A DNA stretch of 64,000 nucleotides, taken from positions 28,798,189-28,862,188 of the forward strand of contig CM037842.1 in the NCBI GenBank assembly GCA_021234535.1, given 5' to 3'. The stretch is from Stichopus chloronotus (lineage: Eukaryota > Echinodermata > Holothuroidea > Aspidochirotida > Stichopodidae). The notes under the pieces were generated by a model. It saw only the letters and a program-made list of their open reading frames with translations. It was not told where the DNA came from and made no database searches. Made by a program: the position numbers and the translations under genes. How positions within the stretch are numbered: the first letter of the stretch is position 1; each line of letters opens with the position of its first letter. Shown here piece after piece: positions 48,072 through 61,800 of the stretch.

Positions 48072-48264
48072 TTATATCAAAAGGAAGTAAAACTGGAAAA
48101 TATAAAGTTTCAATACTTTGGCTCTGGAAGTTGATCTAAAAACTAAAAATGATAAATAAATAAAAAGTACAGAGATATAAAGTGCCAAAATAATCCTTAT
48201 AAATGACACAACTGCACATGATGTTTTCACAGGACAGATAGAGAAGTCAATTTGAAACTGATGT
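48072..48264 (-). CDS. CENATAC: Candidate last exon of CENATAC (RHQF start)
   Basis: On the minus strand, AATTTCAG is followed by A CAT CAG TTT. Joined to the AG at the end of the exon at 52752-52884 this reads R-HQF, the residues that follow WxSR in vertebrate CENATAC as I recall it. The rest (QIDFSICPVKTS, then a hydrophobic run, to TAA at 48072-48074) shows no further resemblance, and the acceptor tract is only moderate. It may be coincidence. Confidence 0.25.
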
Positions 48265-51200
48265 CTGAAATTAAATCATAACCAATGATGTCCAGTCGAC
48301 CATGTCTTTTGATTGCCAATGGACAATGGAGTAAGTTTACAAACAACTTGATGGTGCACTAGACAATGTATGCATTGGTATACAACAGATGGTAAGAGAA
48401 AACCATCACTGACAGTTCAACATTATGGATGGCTCATATTACTGACAAAAAGGTTAGAAAAAGCAAGTTTTCATCCACTTATGCCTGACTACTGTACTAA
48501 GATGTCATGCATTCGAAACTACAGCATTGAGAATGTACGGCAAGACTCAAAGGACAAATGTTTTACATCTTGGACTGGAAGTTCTTCTTAGCTCATCACT
48601 TTTTCTTCATGTCACTCTTCGCTTCGCTTTTGTACTGTTTTCTATAATTGTAGAAAATATATAAAGACAACAAAAACAAAAGGAAGAAGATAAAAAGGCC
48701 TGAGAGGAATTCGCTGGAACCACTTAAAACTAGAAGAGTAATACCACGGAAGCCAGTTCTACAAAGGTCACACAGAATAGTACAAAAAACCCCAAATAAA
48801 CATAATGTACAGTTTAAAGAACATAAAAAGAAAAAAAAGGACGTAATGAAAGAGATCAGAGCATAGGAGATAGTAAAATACAGAAATAACAGGCACTTAT
48901 ATTTTCTTTTAATACAATCTTTCACTGGCACAACTCTTCTGTTTTCATGCATTTTATATATTAAAATGGAATGTACTTTGCATGTTTGAAGTGGTTCAAG
49001 AGGTCGATGGTGTATTTGCACTACGTGTGTGTTGGTGTGTTTACAAACTGTACAGAATTTCACCTTCTTAGAGAATATCCATAATGCTGCACAATAAAAA
49101 AAATCACTAAGCAGTAATTGTAACCTCCTTTTCAACAAATTGAACAAACCCTCCTTTTGGTACACTGGTAGTGACCCACTTCTCTGGAACAATAGCATAC
49201 ACAAGAGGGTGCTGTAACCCACCCCCCCTCTACAAAAAAAGGAAAAAAAAAGAAAAACAAACTACTGTAGCTGGATTGTGCAATCCAAAAAACTGGCAAA
49301 ATATTTGTCGGTCACTAGTTTAAATTCTACCAAAGTCTCTCTCAGGGGAAAAGTCATATCTACAATTGTGTACAACCTGATATCAGCAATGTTTTCATTT
49401 TGATTTGTTCTGTTTTAGGGCCATTTCATAGCAAGTGGTCACATGGGGCACGAAATTTAAAATGCATAACTTGGTGGCTGAATCATTTCAGCGCTGCAGT
49501 ACGATGTTTGAGCTTCGAAGATCGATTCCTGCAATTCGATCGGACAGAGCTGCAATACCGAGAACATGAGGGTTATGGTGTATGTGAAGCATTTCACACT
49601 TTCTCATGACCATAGGGCAGATTGTATTTCAGTTGTTGTGGTATGTATCTGTGCCAGTTACCTGTTGTACATGAATACCCAACTGACGATGAAAGGATTC
49701 AGTGTTGAAACTACTACCAGGATCCAAAGATTCACTAACAAACATTAAACAAGTTACACAATTCAGAATGTATGAAACCAAAAGCACTGCATATTCATGA
49801 CTATGTTTTAATGTCTTTGATGTTGACCATAACAACAAATGGCTCACTTTGTCTCAGCACTTAACAGTATTTTTAAATTTCGTAAAAAAAGTATTAAAAT
49901 GCTAACTGTTCTGCGTAACTTATGTGACACATATTGAGGGCACTCTCATGGCTTACAAACAAATTATGTAATTTTGTTTTTTGTTTTTATTTTTTGAAAT
50001 GGAAGGTAAAAAGTGTAATTGTCTTCTAAACTAGACTTAAAGTAACCTACATGGTGCTGTACAGAGTAAGACTACTTTAATAGAAAATTTTGTCTGATTT
50101 GCAACATATGTGACGTGAAACAGTCCTTTAGATGTACTACCTAACCAAGGGCTGTGTATCCAACAGTCCACAGCCGAGTTTGGTACACATAACAATTTTC
50201 AATTTGTCCGTTTTACAGTCCTCACCTTGTCATGTTGACCGCAACTTGAAGTTACTATCTGGCTCAAAATATAAATAATGAAACAAAATGATCATCCCCC
50301 ATGAAACAAGAGTATTCTCAACAAAATAAGACAATTTTTTGTCATTGTTCATTTTTTAAAGTGACTGCGTGCGTAGGCAAAAAGTAAAAGCATTGAAATT
50401 GTCATCTCCAAAAGTTTGGTAAGGCTTTTAATTACAACATTCAGACAATCTGGGAAAATAAGTAGGTTTCAGCTGGTTAATTTTGCCATACGAGTTCAAA
50501 TTCTTCTAATAATAACGACAAGAAGTATAATATACGATAATGTAATGGTTGACAGTTTTCATTCAAACCAACGGTGTGCTTGGTGTGCTTCTTTGAGCAA
50601 GCTAATGGGAAGTATACTAGTATTGAATATTCAGGTAACAACTCAGGATCACTGACGCCACGGGCAAGGTTGTGTTCAGTTCGTAGATTATTTGTAAATA
50701 CAGGGTTTCCTTTCACCAAATGCTACAATTCCCGATACCTACCAAGGAGCGACGACTTGAGTAGTATGTTTTTGACACACTAGTGAGACCTGTACTGTTG
50801 CATATTCATTATATAGGTGGTTATAGTAAGAACCGTTAATTTTCAAACATGATTTCTGTGTTTTACTGTGTCTATGCCAATCCCGTTACTTTTCGAAGTA
50901 GTTACTGTCATTTTCCTTCATTGAAAGACATGGTCTGTTCATGTACAACCTCACGTGTACATTTAAAAATAAAGACAAAGTTAAGATCAAACATAATCTT
51001 ATCTTTTTGGTTTTTCAGTACACACGCAATCACTTTAAGCTGTTAGAGGACCTTAAGACTATAAGTTTACTTCCAGCAGTCTATATACACAGAATCTCAC
51101 AGTTGTTGGTTACATCTTTCAGAATCTCACAGTTGTTGGTTATCTTTCATTAGTTGTGTCTAGGCAGGTACACTGGGTTTGAAAGACTAACATTGCTCTT

Positions 51201-52409
51201 GCATCATTCAGTGAAAAGAAGAAAGTGAGCAAAGAAGGTTGAACATTTCAAAAGACAAGAGCCCATGGGCACTGTGGTTCCTTTCACAGATGTACAGTAC
51301 AGTATATAATGTAAATGATGAGGTAAAAGGAGCATTTGGCATTATTTTGTACAATAGCCCATATGGCCAATTTCTGACCATGAACCCTCACTTTTGTAAT
51401 ATAAAATCTGTAGAGAAACATATTTCATAATTTTACATAATGGCCCATGAGGCCCATTCTGGACATTGAACCCAAAACATAGCAAACAACCAGATGGAAC
51501 CACTTCCATAGCACCAATGTGACCAACCATCAACAGTGTAAAATACAATCTGTAAGAGGAGAAGTATTTTGCATGATTTCACAACAGTCCAAGGGCACTA
51601 CAGTTCCTTGTACTTGGAAAATACATACTGTAAAATCATATGCTGGGATTCTTAAATATCAAAGAAGCTGTTTCAATTAATGCATTGAACTGAAGATGTT
51701 GATTCCCCCAATATACAGCAATATCCCATTCATTTTACAAAGAACAAACAGTTGCGAATCTTTTATTTAAAGCCCTGAAGAAGGCATTCTGCAAAATTTC
51801 AATATGGCCCATCACATCTATGCCCCTTTAAAGTCCACCCAACACTGACCATATGCCCTGGAGGGAACTGCTACAGCTTGTAATAGCACTAAGTGACTTA
51901 TTTTCTTTGATTGTGTCTTGCCCACCACTCTAATTAAAAGCCATTTACATCAATCAACACTGAAGCAGGAGGATATAAACTGGTCCAGCCAAAACTTGTT
52001 TGGTGTGACCACCTACAATATTCCCAACAGCACTGCTGCTTATTCATTTGATCATGAAACTACTACCTCAGGCAGTGCTTCCATGATATGATAGAAGAGG
52101 ACTGATGGAACACATAAGCATCCATAGCATGAAAATGGAGCAAAGGAATTTCAGTCACTACAAGTTAATTGCCCACAGCGTGTACAAACATTCTAAATTT
52201 TCTGTACATTCTTACACAAACTGAAGCCAATCATGCTAAAGTCATTGAAAATAAAAATACTATGGTAAGGTACAGTACTGTACCTAATATCTAAAAACAC
52301 CTTCCTATCACATTTGAAGCAAATTAGATGAGGCATTGCAAAGATACTGCCATGTCAGGAATTTAATATTAAATCCCGCCCACTCATTAATATGCAAGAA
52401 ATAGGCACC
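48265..52409. other. Intron or 3' flank of CENATAC, no gene seen
   Basis: Contains a 208-codon minus frame (48596-49222) rich in Phe, Leu, Cys and Lys from A/T runs, without domain or splice support, and several short frames. Not called coding. Confidence 0.45.
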
Positions 52410-52590
52410 AAAAACAATAGGGCACATCTATGATACAAATACAAACCAAGTTTGAAAAAAATTGAGCACTTGATATTATTATCTTATCACACCACATACC
52501 TTGCATACACACACACATGCATCACACATACACACACCGACTTGACTGCATAGGTTCCTTTGTTAACACAAAAAACCAAAAGGGACAGCA
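52410..52590 (+). repeat. Fragment of the DR1-array repeat family
   Basis: AAAAACAATAGGGCACATCT, CCAAGTTTGA, CACACACACATG and GACTTGACTGCATAGGTTCC correspond in order to the last unit and tail of the array at 23939-24140. The terminal hairpin is partly preserved (GGTTCCTTTGT / ACAAAAAACC). Confidence 0.7.
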
Positions 52591-52747
52591 AAAATATTAC
52601 TGAATCTAGATGTTCATGTTAGACTAACACTTGTACAGGAGGGAGGGATGAATGGGCTCAGTAGGGTCCCTTCGTGGGTCACAGCAATGAGTTTTGGGGC
52701 TCTCTTCAAAGAACTTGCACACCTCTGACCTGCACAAATGACTTCCC

Positions 52748-52884
52748 TCACCTTGATCTCCAGCGGGGTCCATGATTCCAAACCCTACCAAAAGAAGGAA
52801 GCCAGTCATCTGATGTATCTGAACAATGATCAAAATTTGCTCCGACTCTCCTGGGATTTAATTTTCTCTTCCTCTCATTTGCTA
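52748..52884 (-). CDS. CENATAC: CENATAC exon with RVGANFDH and [10 protein letters not shown] motifs
   Basis: Acceptor TTTATTGCAG. Two bases complete a Leu codon with the previous exon, then [36 protein letters not shown] and HGPRWRSR. After RSR comes TGA in frame (52748-52750), but the same bases form an excellent donor AAG/GTGAGG (exon end 52752). So this is either the last coding exon, or it splices on, possibly to 48264. Confidence 0.88.
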
Positions 52885-55800
52885 CTGCAATAAAGATAAG
52901 GAAATCGACAGAAAAAAAATACATGAAAGGTTGAACAAAAATATATTATTTTTACTAATTCAGAAATTGTTAACCAAATTACCAAAGTACATTTTTTAAA
53001 ACTTCTAAAATAAGCTACACAGGTGGCTTCTGCAATTCTTTCATGTAAGATGGTCTCCCATTCTTTGATCAATCTCCCTCTTTCTTCTATGTGGATTGTC
53101 CCTCTATTCTTCAAAGTGGGTTGCTCCCAATCCTTAGCTGTCATGCACCTATCATGACAGCTGGCTGGCATGGTATACCTACTGTACAAAACTGTTGGGA
53201 AAACTGTTGGTATTCACAACACAATGAAGCGTATGTGAGAGTATAAAAAAAATATGTCATTTTACTGCATTACAAGTTTCCTCACACTGCTGTCAATGTG
53301 CTTTTACATTCTGCATCACATCACTATATGGAATAGACATTGATCATGACTAACAGTTGACAGTTTTTCTGAAACCTCCACATCTTAGTCCTACATGCAA
53401 GCTGAAATCAGGTTAAAAAATCCTGCACACACCCCTGACATTCCTTCTCATGTCCTTTCTTTGTTCTTTCTGCATTGACTGATTTTTTTTCTTTTTCAGC
53501 ATGTTGCCAAATCCTAATTGACATAAATCTGAACTGAACTAAACAAAGTATTTGTACCTACAATAATTCATTATGAAAAATAAATGGTTCATAATCCCAT
53601 GCAACACAGTTAAAGTGCTCTCACATCTATTAAAGAAAAAACAGTAAACTTAATAATAGGACTTAAACATCTCCGAGACAGGCAATTGTACTGTACTCCC
53701 TTCTTGGTGTTTTATTAAGTCGTAGCTACACGATGAGCTGTACAACCTTTGAAAACACCGCATCAAACAGAGCTACGACACACTCACACACTGCAAAGCT
53801 GAGTTTCACAAATAAACTTTTTTTTCACAGAGAGAAATGTGAATGAAGTAAAAAACAGAAAACGCACAAAAAGTCACAGGAGTGGCATTTTCAAACTAAC
53901 TTGTGGACTTATATTACACGCAATTATTTGCTAAGAAGGTTTTGAATTTCTTTACACTAAACAGTTGACTGATTCACTAGTTTTCAGGGGAAAAAAAGAG
54001 TCTATTTTCAGACTCCACAATTTGACCTAATGCACATAAACAGGTAAACAAGCAAATTAACTCCCAACTGCATTAGAAGATTAACAGGTCACTGTACTAT
54101 TTTGGATGCTTGCAATATTGTAATGTACTTACAAATTTTCCTGCAATTAGCTCTTAATGCAGACCTATGCAGTCAATAGATACTTGGGTCATTCCATAAA
54201 TAAGGGTACCAATGGTGTTTGGTGTCCCATTTACATTGTGACATTTTCTCAGAACAGATTTTGTAAGAAGATTTACAGTTAACTTACCAATATAACTTCA
54301 GGTACATCTATCTGTTGGTACATTTCAAACAATATACAACAAAACATTTTTACTTCTTGCATTCGGACTTTATGTCACAATAGACTGTCTGTGAGACACC
54401 CTATCTCTGGCCTCTACTTTTTTTTATTTTGTAAAACCAGATTAAATATATATATACAGCAGTCCTCTAAAGATTACCAACTAAAATGAAATGATAATCA
54501 AATAAAAAGGTCCAAGTTCTAAGGAGAAAACTAGGAAACACAGCTTGTAGAGTGATTATTCGGATCATTTCAAAGGTTTTCATATACAGTACTAGTTACA
54601 GAAGGTGTGACCAATATGATAAGAGAATGTCACTGATCAGTGCCACAAACTGTAAGCAAACACTTCTTTTCAGCATTACCTACAAAGATACTGTATGAAC
54701 CAAAACATGACACCTGCTCTGAATTCGAGCATGCCCATTGCCCACTTTGTAACCTCAATACAGAAGGGCATTTTCAACCTAACTAGAATGCCAAAAGTTT
54801 GCTATTGAATGGTAAACTTTCATGAGCTATCATGCATCTTGAAATTGTTGTGCATGAAGTATGAGAACTCACCCATAAACAACCTAATCTGGACTAAACC
54901 ACCATTAATGGGAAAACAACAGAACTGAACACAGTTCTCCCAACCTTTTGACATAGAAAATACTGGGCAGAGGTTTACAGCAGTGGTTGACAAGATGAAA
55001 ATCAGAATAAAGTGGAGGGGGGGGGGGGTGGAGGAAGGGGTATGTACAAGACATGTCAAATTACCTGATTGTAAAATGGTATTGTAGATCAGTGAGCAGG
55101 AACTTTACACTAGATTAATAATTAGCAGGGTAATTGCTGGGTTTGTATGTGACTTATCATTGCAGGTTGTTTACAGGAAGGTCAAAATCACATTTTTTTT
55201 TTGGGGGGGAGGGGGCATGGACAGAGTATTTCTGACTTATGAAACTTGTTGGACACTTAAACAAAAACAAAGGCAGCACCAGTAAATTCTTCATATTAAA
55301 GTGCATCAAGATCATTTTTAAAGATTTTCATTCCTTCACACCAAAACTACAATCTACACTGGAGTGACTACTTCTGACAATCTACAAAGACTGAAAGATT
55401 ACAAGTGACTGGTTGTACAGATTGTTTTAATGTGTTTTGATTGTTTAAGATAATGCTGAAGAGATTGGTGAAGGTTCTCATCCATTGTAATCTGACTGGT
55501 AGCAATCATTACATTATACACTTTTACAGAATGGTCATCTTGGTAAACACAGATCTGAAACAATCACTCAAATGCTTAAAAGGCAAGATGACCTCTGGAT
55601 GACCTTTGACCTACCATTCTTTCAATTTCTCAACAACACACAACATTAGGAGTGGCTGAACTGGGTACCCTCAGGACTGGACTGGTATGTACTACATCTG
55701 CTGGTGTACATCATACAAAGATAAAAAAGATACGTACAGTGTTTCTGGAAATCCTCAGCTGTAGGTCCAACTTCTGCAGCGCGGGAATCTTGGCTTCCAT

Positions 55801-58800
55801 TGTTTCCGCCATCTTCATCTAGCAACCAAGGTGGTACAGCACTACCACTGTGAATGTTACCCCTATGGCCAGATTTCTGTACAGGGCAAGTAAAACAATA
55901 AAATGATAAAGTATGATCGCCATTAAATAACACAGAGCTGACATTTGTATGAAATGGTACACTTCTTTAATAACAAGTACAAAATCCTCACGTTCCTAGA
56001 GGCAGTAAGATAAGGATGAGGTGAGATGGAGAAGGAAGGAGAGGAGCAGAGATGGAGAAAGAGAGAAGAGGGGGAGAGAGACAGAGGAAAGGAGAACTAC
56101 CGTAAGAACAGTCCAAGAATCATCATCAAACAAAATTTTGAAAGATACAGGTACTGTAATTCTTTCATTTTCTTTGAAAGAGAGATATACAAGCAAACTT
56201 TGAAGTGTTTACAATTTGGATAGTAGGAATTTCATGTTAGCAGAAGACAAATGAATTACATATAAATATGAAGTGGTGGAAATGGAAGGATGGAAGATAC
56301 TTCATACAAAAGAATGTAAAACATTGGGTGTTACAAACAGCACCATTAATTCAATGTGAGGTTACTAAAAGCAGCAACTCAGTGGCCACACCATTCAATG
56401 TGAGGAGCAGCTGATGAGTGGGAAAAAAAAAAATTATCCAAAGCAGTAAAGCTAGTAGCAGCCACTGTGAACATAACATTCAATTTGGTGTTTACTAATA
56501 GCAATCAGTGGGGGGAGAAAACAAAGAAAAAAGAAAAAAAAAAATATGGAATCTTCAGCCATATCAGTCACTGAGTGAAGACAACATTCAATCTTCAACC
56601 ATTTCACACTTAAAAAAATTTGTTGCAAAAACACTTTAGAAGAACACGTTTAATAATCAACTTTCAAGTGATAGGCCTGAGGAACAGAAAGCTGAATTTT
56701 TAATGTACAGTAATGCAAAGTTTTGTTATGCACAGTATGGTAAGGATATAGCACGGTACAACCAATAGTATGGTTAGCATATAGCACAGTAGAACCAAAC
56801 ATATGGTAAGGATATAGCACGGTACAACCAATGGTATGATAAGGATATAGCACATTACAGCCAATAGCATGGTAAGGAAATAGCACAGAACAATAGTATG
56901 GTAAGGATATAGCACAGTAGCACCCATAGTATCGTAAGGATATAGCACAGTACAACCAATAGTATGGTAAGGTTATAGCACAGTACAACCAATAGTATGG
57001 TAAGGATATAGCACAGTACAACCAATAGTATGGTAAGGATATAGCACAGTACAACCAATAGTATGGTAAGGATATAGCACAGTAGAACCAATAGTATGGT
57101 AAGGATATAGCACAGTACAACCAATAGTATGGTAAGGATATAGCACGGTACAACCAATGGTATGGTAAGGATATAGCATAGTACAACCAATAGTATGGTA
57201 AGGATATAGCACAGTACAACCAATGGTATGGTAAGCTTATAGCACAGTACAACCAATAGCATGGTAAGGAAATAGCACAGTACAAACAATAGTATGGTAA
57301 GGATATAGCACAGTACAACCAATAGCATGGTAAGGTTATAGCACAGTACAATCAATAGCATGGTAAGGAAATAGCACAGTACAACCAATCGCATGGTAAG
57401 GATATAGCACAGTACAACCAATAATATGGTAAGGTTATAGCACAGTAGAAGCAATAGTATGGTAAGGATATAGCACAGTACAACCAATAGTATGGTAAGG
57501 AAATGGCACAATACAGCCAATAGTATGGTAAGGATATAGCACAGTAGCACCAAAAGTATGGTAAGGATATAGCACAGTACAACCAATAGTATAGTAAGGA
57601 TATAGCACAGTACAACCAATAGTATGGTAAGGATATAGCACAGTACAACCAATAGTATGGTAAGGATATAGCACGGTAGAACCAATAGTATGGTAAGGAT
57701 ATAGCACAGTACAGCCAATAGTATGGTAAGGATATAGCACTGTACAGCCAATAGTATGGTAAGGATATAGCACAGTACAACCAATAGTATGGTAAGGATA
57801 TAGCACAGTACAACCAATAGTATGGTAAGGATACAGCACGGTACAACCAATAGTATGGTAAGGATATAGCACAGTACAACCAATAGTATGGTAAGGATAT
57901 AGCACAGTACAGCCAATAGTATGGTAAGGATATAGCACTGTACAGCCAATAGTATGGTAAGGATATAGCACAGTACAACCAATAGTATGGTAAGGATATA
58001 GCACAGTACAACCAATAGTATGGTAAGGATACAGCACGGTACAACCAATAGTATGGTAAGGATATAGCACAGTACAACCAATAGTATGGTAAGGATATAG
58101 CACAGAACAATAGTATGGTAAGGATATAGCACAGTACAACCAATAGTATGGTAAGGATATAGCACAGTACAACCAATAGTATGGTAAGGATATAGCACAG
58201 TAGAACCAATAGTATGGTAAGGATATAGCACAGTACAACCAATAGTATGGTAAGGATATAGCACAGTACAACCAATAGTATGGTAAGGATATAGCACAGT
58301 ACGACCAATAGTATTTTAAAATGAGCTAACCTTTCGAGTGATGACAGTGAGTCCCCCAGAGTTGACAACTTTGAGCGTCTTCATCTTTAAGAGTGGATCT
58401 ACTTCAATCTTATCTGAATCAGGTAGCAATACTCCAGTTTTATCCTCAAGTGAGTAGTCACCAAGGGCTGGGGTATTTGGCTGATGGCAAGCTGTGGAAG
58501 TGGACGGCATCCTGCTTGCCGAGGTGCTGCAGAAATTAGATGGCCCAGGGAGATTTGTTTCCATGTCAACTCCAACAAAGATTTGACCCTCCTGATGGTG
58601 CGTGGGAAATGCCTGACCTTTGTGTGCAGTAGAAGCAGGGGGGTCATCCTGGTTGGTAATTGAAGTGACCTCTAATGGCAATTGTTGAAAATGATCCTGA
58701 GATGAATCACGGCTGCCATTACGATGCTGAAATGGCAATGAATGGCAGCTGCAATCAAGCTCCTTAGAAGGTTGGACAGAGGACAGGTATGGCACACTGC

Positions 58801-61800
58801 CAACAGTGTGTTTCTTTTGGTGTTTGGACAATTGGTAGATGCCAGCGTTGCCTCCTTTATCATCCATTGGATGGAGCCAGGGGTCAATAAACTGAATCTG
58901 GTAAATATTCAGGAATGTTAGCTCATTGCACAACAAAGAAGTAAATACATACAAGAACCAATGTTACAACATAAAATAAAAACACAGTTTGATCAGATAC
59001 TGCTTCGCAAATGTGACCGATTAATAATTTAAACATTTTACAGTGTTTGACACCAACTCAGGAGAACAACCATCCACCCCAAGCAAACACCCCCAGCCCC
59101 AGCAATGCTGCACTAAAACGAATAAAATTAGCTCTGATTATCTCCAGAATATTGCAAATATTATGTATTCACTCAATTTGATCACAAAATACACAAAATT
59201 GCATGTTTATGGCAAACATGGGAGCTACTAAATAATCTTTTTAGCTAATTTCTAAGACTTGCATGATGAACAAATGGTAGTGTTGGTCACATTCATATGG
59301 TACAGTAACTGTACTGTAGGGTAAGAAGTTATACACCATTGAACTACTGACCTTTTGATTTGATGACAAGCAACTATTGATGAAGAGTGACAAGGAGCAT
59401 TCTCAGATTTTGTTCTCTTGAATCCATCTGAGCTGAGATGTTATCTGCACACCAATTAATACTAGTGAAAACTACTATCAAATTACATATTTAAGGAACA
59501 CATCACCTTTTTTGGCTATCAGTGCACACAATCACCGATACACACTGGTAGCTATCAGTATGCATGTTCCGTATCAGGTCACTTTGTAGAGTTACATTCT
59601 CAACATTAATTGTTGATGTGTGCTATTGGTGTGGACTATCATTTTGCATTATCACTGAACACTATTACCTGTGGCACATATAACTCTTACTACTGACTGA
59701 AGCAAATAACAGACTGAACAATTTAAAGAAAAATGTTTGATTTTTTACGAGGATACACAAGTTGGACCCCATCTGTAAGACCAACCTCTTCCTCTGTTTT
59801 GCTCTGATCTAGAGAAGACACCGCCTGTAGCATTGACCTCCTTTGCTCAACTTCTCGGATTCGACTTGCTTCCTGTGCAAAGAGAAAATAAAGATCTCTC
59901 AAAGACACTGACCAAGACAAAATTAGAAATTGCCACTTAGTTTCATAAATAAAGGGGCTGATGTTTTGAAAGAAGTACAGTCTCTGGTGTCAATCACTGT
60001 GGATGGGTGTACATCCTCTGAGAACACTCATCCTAAATGGATGTTTTCGTATGACAATCGGTGAGTGCTGGTCTATGTTCGTGGCAGTCACTGCAGACAG
60101 GTGTAACTAACTATTAGATTGTGGAATCAGCGAAGTTTTTAGACAAGGACATGTAGTACACTACAGTGGGCTAATTTCAGATCTATTATCGTCAATTTAA
60201 ATACTGTAGTTTAAGGGTTAGTGAAGATCCAGGTGGGGTTACAGTAAACATATAAGACTGGTATTACTTGGTCAAATACTTTCCGCTCCATGTAAGCTTT
60301 CCATGAATACACAGTATCTACTTTATGGCATTATAAGCCTAGGCAAAGTCCTAATCACCTCTAAAACAGCCCTCTGAGTATCTGCTCTGACTTTGTCAAT
60401 CTTCTTTTCTGCTTGACTCTGATAAAGTTCAAGGAATTCCTGACCAAGTTTGTACTTATCTCTCCTTTTCATGTCAAGTTTATTTTTCCAAAAGAAAGTG
60501 TGAACCCTCTTGTGATGTTCTGCACTGCAAAAGAAAAAGATAAAAATTAAATAAAACATGAATACTTGCTAAACTTGGAATAGCGTTGATGAGATCAGTG
60601 CCAAGGCAACTGTGAGCATTTGTTTAAGAAAATGATGCCAAAACTGTAAATGCAGACTAAAACAGGGCAATGAATAGCTTTATCTTGGAATAAACCATTT
60701 GCAATAAACCTTCAGCCCTTCCTTGGCAACCTTAATGGCTACTGCACATGTCCCCCTGTCTCAAATACCTCATTTTGGTCCTTTGAGTAAATCAGTTTCT
60801 ACTCTCTTCAAACTTTCGATTTAAGAGTTTCACTTTCTTCAATGTCTTCATTGTATGACATACTTCACTTTAGGCTAACTCTTCACATGAACACACTCAT
60901 TGGAATCAGGTTTTAAAATATGTCCAGTTATTTCTTCTCTACACTGATGGAGAGTTAATACCCCTTGCATCCAAGTTAGATTATTAGTCCACATTTTGCT
61001 ACTAATCAATGGCCTATCATCTGCTACTGTACTGTCTCTGAACAACTTTAAGGAGGATGAGCAGTTGTGACAGATATCGTATGGATTGTTCTTGCAATTG
61101 CTTCCTCCAAATCAGGAGTAAGAATCTATTTGATATATTAATGATCTCCCAAAGTGTCCCAGTAGACAGAAAAGGTGTAACTTTTGAAATTTTCACCTAT
61201 TGACGTCAAATAGATAATAATTCACGAATATGTACTTTATGCCCCTCCGTCGCTTGTACAGTACATGGAATATTGTTTGGCTAAAGGTCATCAATCTCTG
61301 CTTGAACTCTGCAGGTAAAAATTAATAACCTTTAACCAATAACATTCCATCTACAAAGCTAGGGAGAGTCATAAACACCTACTCATAAATATTAAACATG
61401 GAACATCAAAATGAGAACAATGATATCAAAGCCGTACTATTTAAACTATCCTCTGTTAACCTTGATGAACCTCTGTCTTCTGTGCTTTGCATCCTGAGGT
61501 TTATTGATCTAATGACAATCATCATAATCTTCCCTCTGAAAATTTAACGACCCACATTCATTCAACTAAAAACTTGCATGAAGCTTTGACAAGCATCTTG
61601 AGCCTTTCCTTTTCTCTTGCTGTAGTTTTTACTTTCACATTCTTTTTTGCTCACTGTTGTACACTATATTTGTGAAGCACTTTGATTTACATTGTACAAG
61701 AAGAGCACTAACGGAGCAACGCATGATAATGCAATAATGATATAGTAGTAGTAACTTACCTGCAAAGGTGTTCCACCCAACTTTTAAATTCTACAAGAAG

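Noticed and set aside
48596..49222. 208-codon minus-strand frame with hydrophobic stretches
   Set aside because: Composition follows local A/T runs. No domain, no splice signals and no plausible start context; it lies in the 3' part or flank of CENATAC.
52624..52747. Extension of the last CENATAC exon in another frame ([14 protein letters not shown])
   Set aside because: It is out of frame with the [10 protein letters not shown] motif; the true frame ends at TGA or splices at the overlapping donor.
56650..58368. Minus-strand frames of 233 to 480 codons with an 11-residue periodicity
   Set aside because: The 33-bp minisatellite keeps several frames open at once. Products are low-complexity, frames overlap, and the array lies in an intron between two well-supported CENATAC exons.
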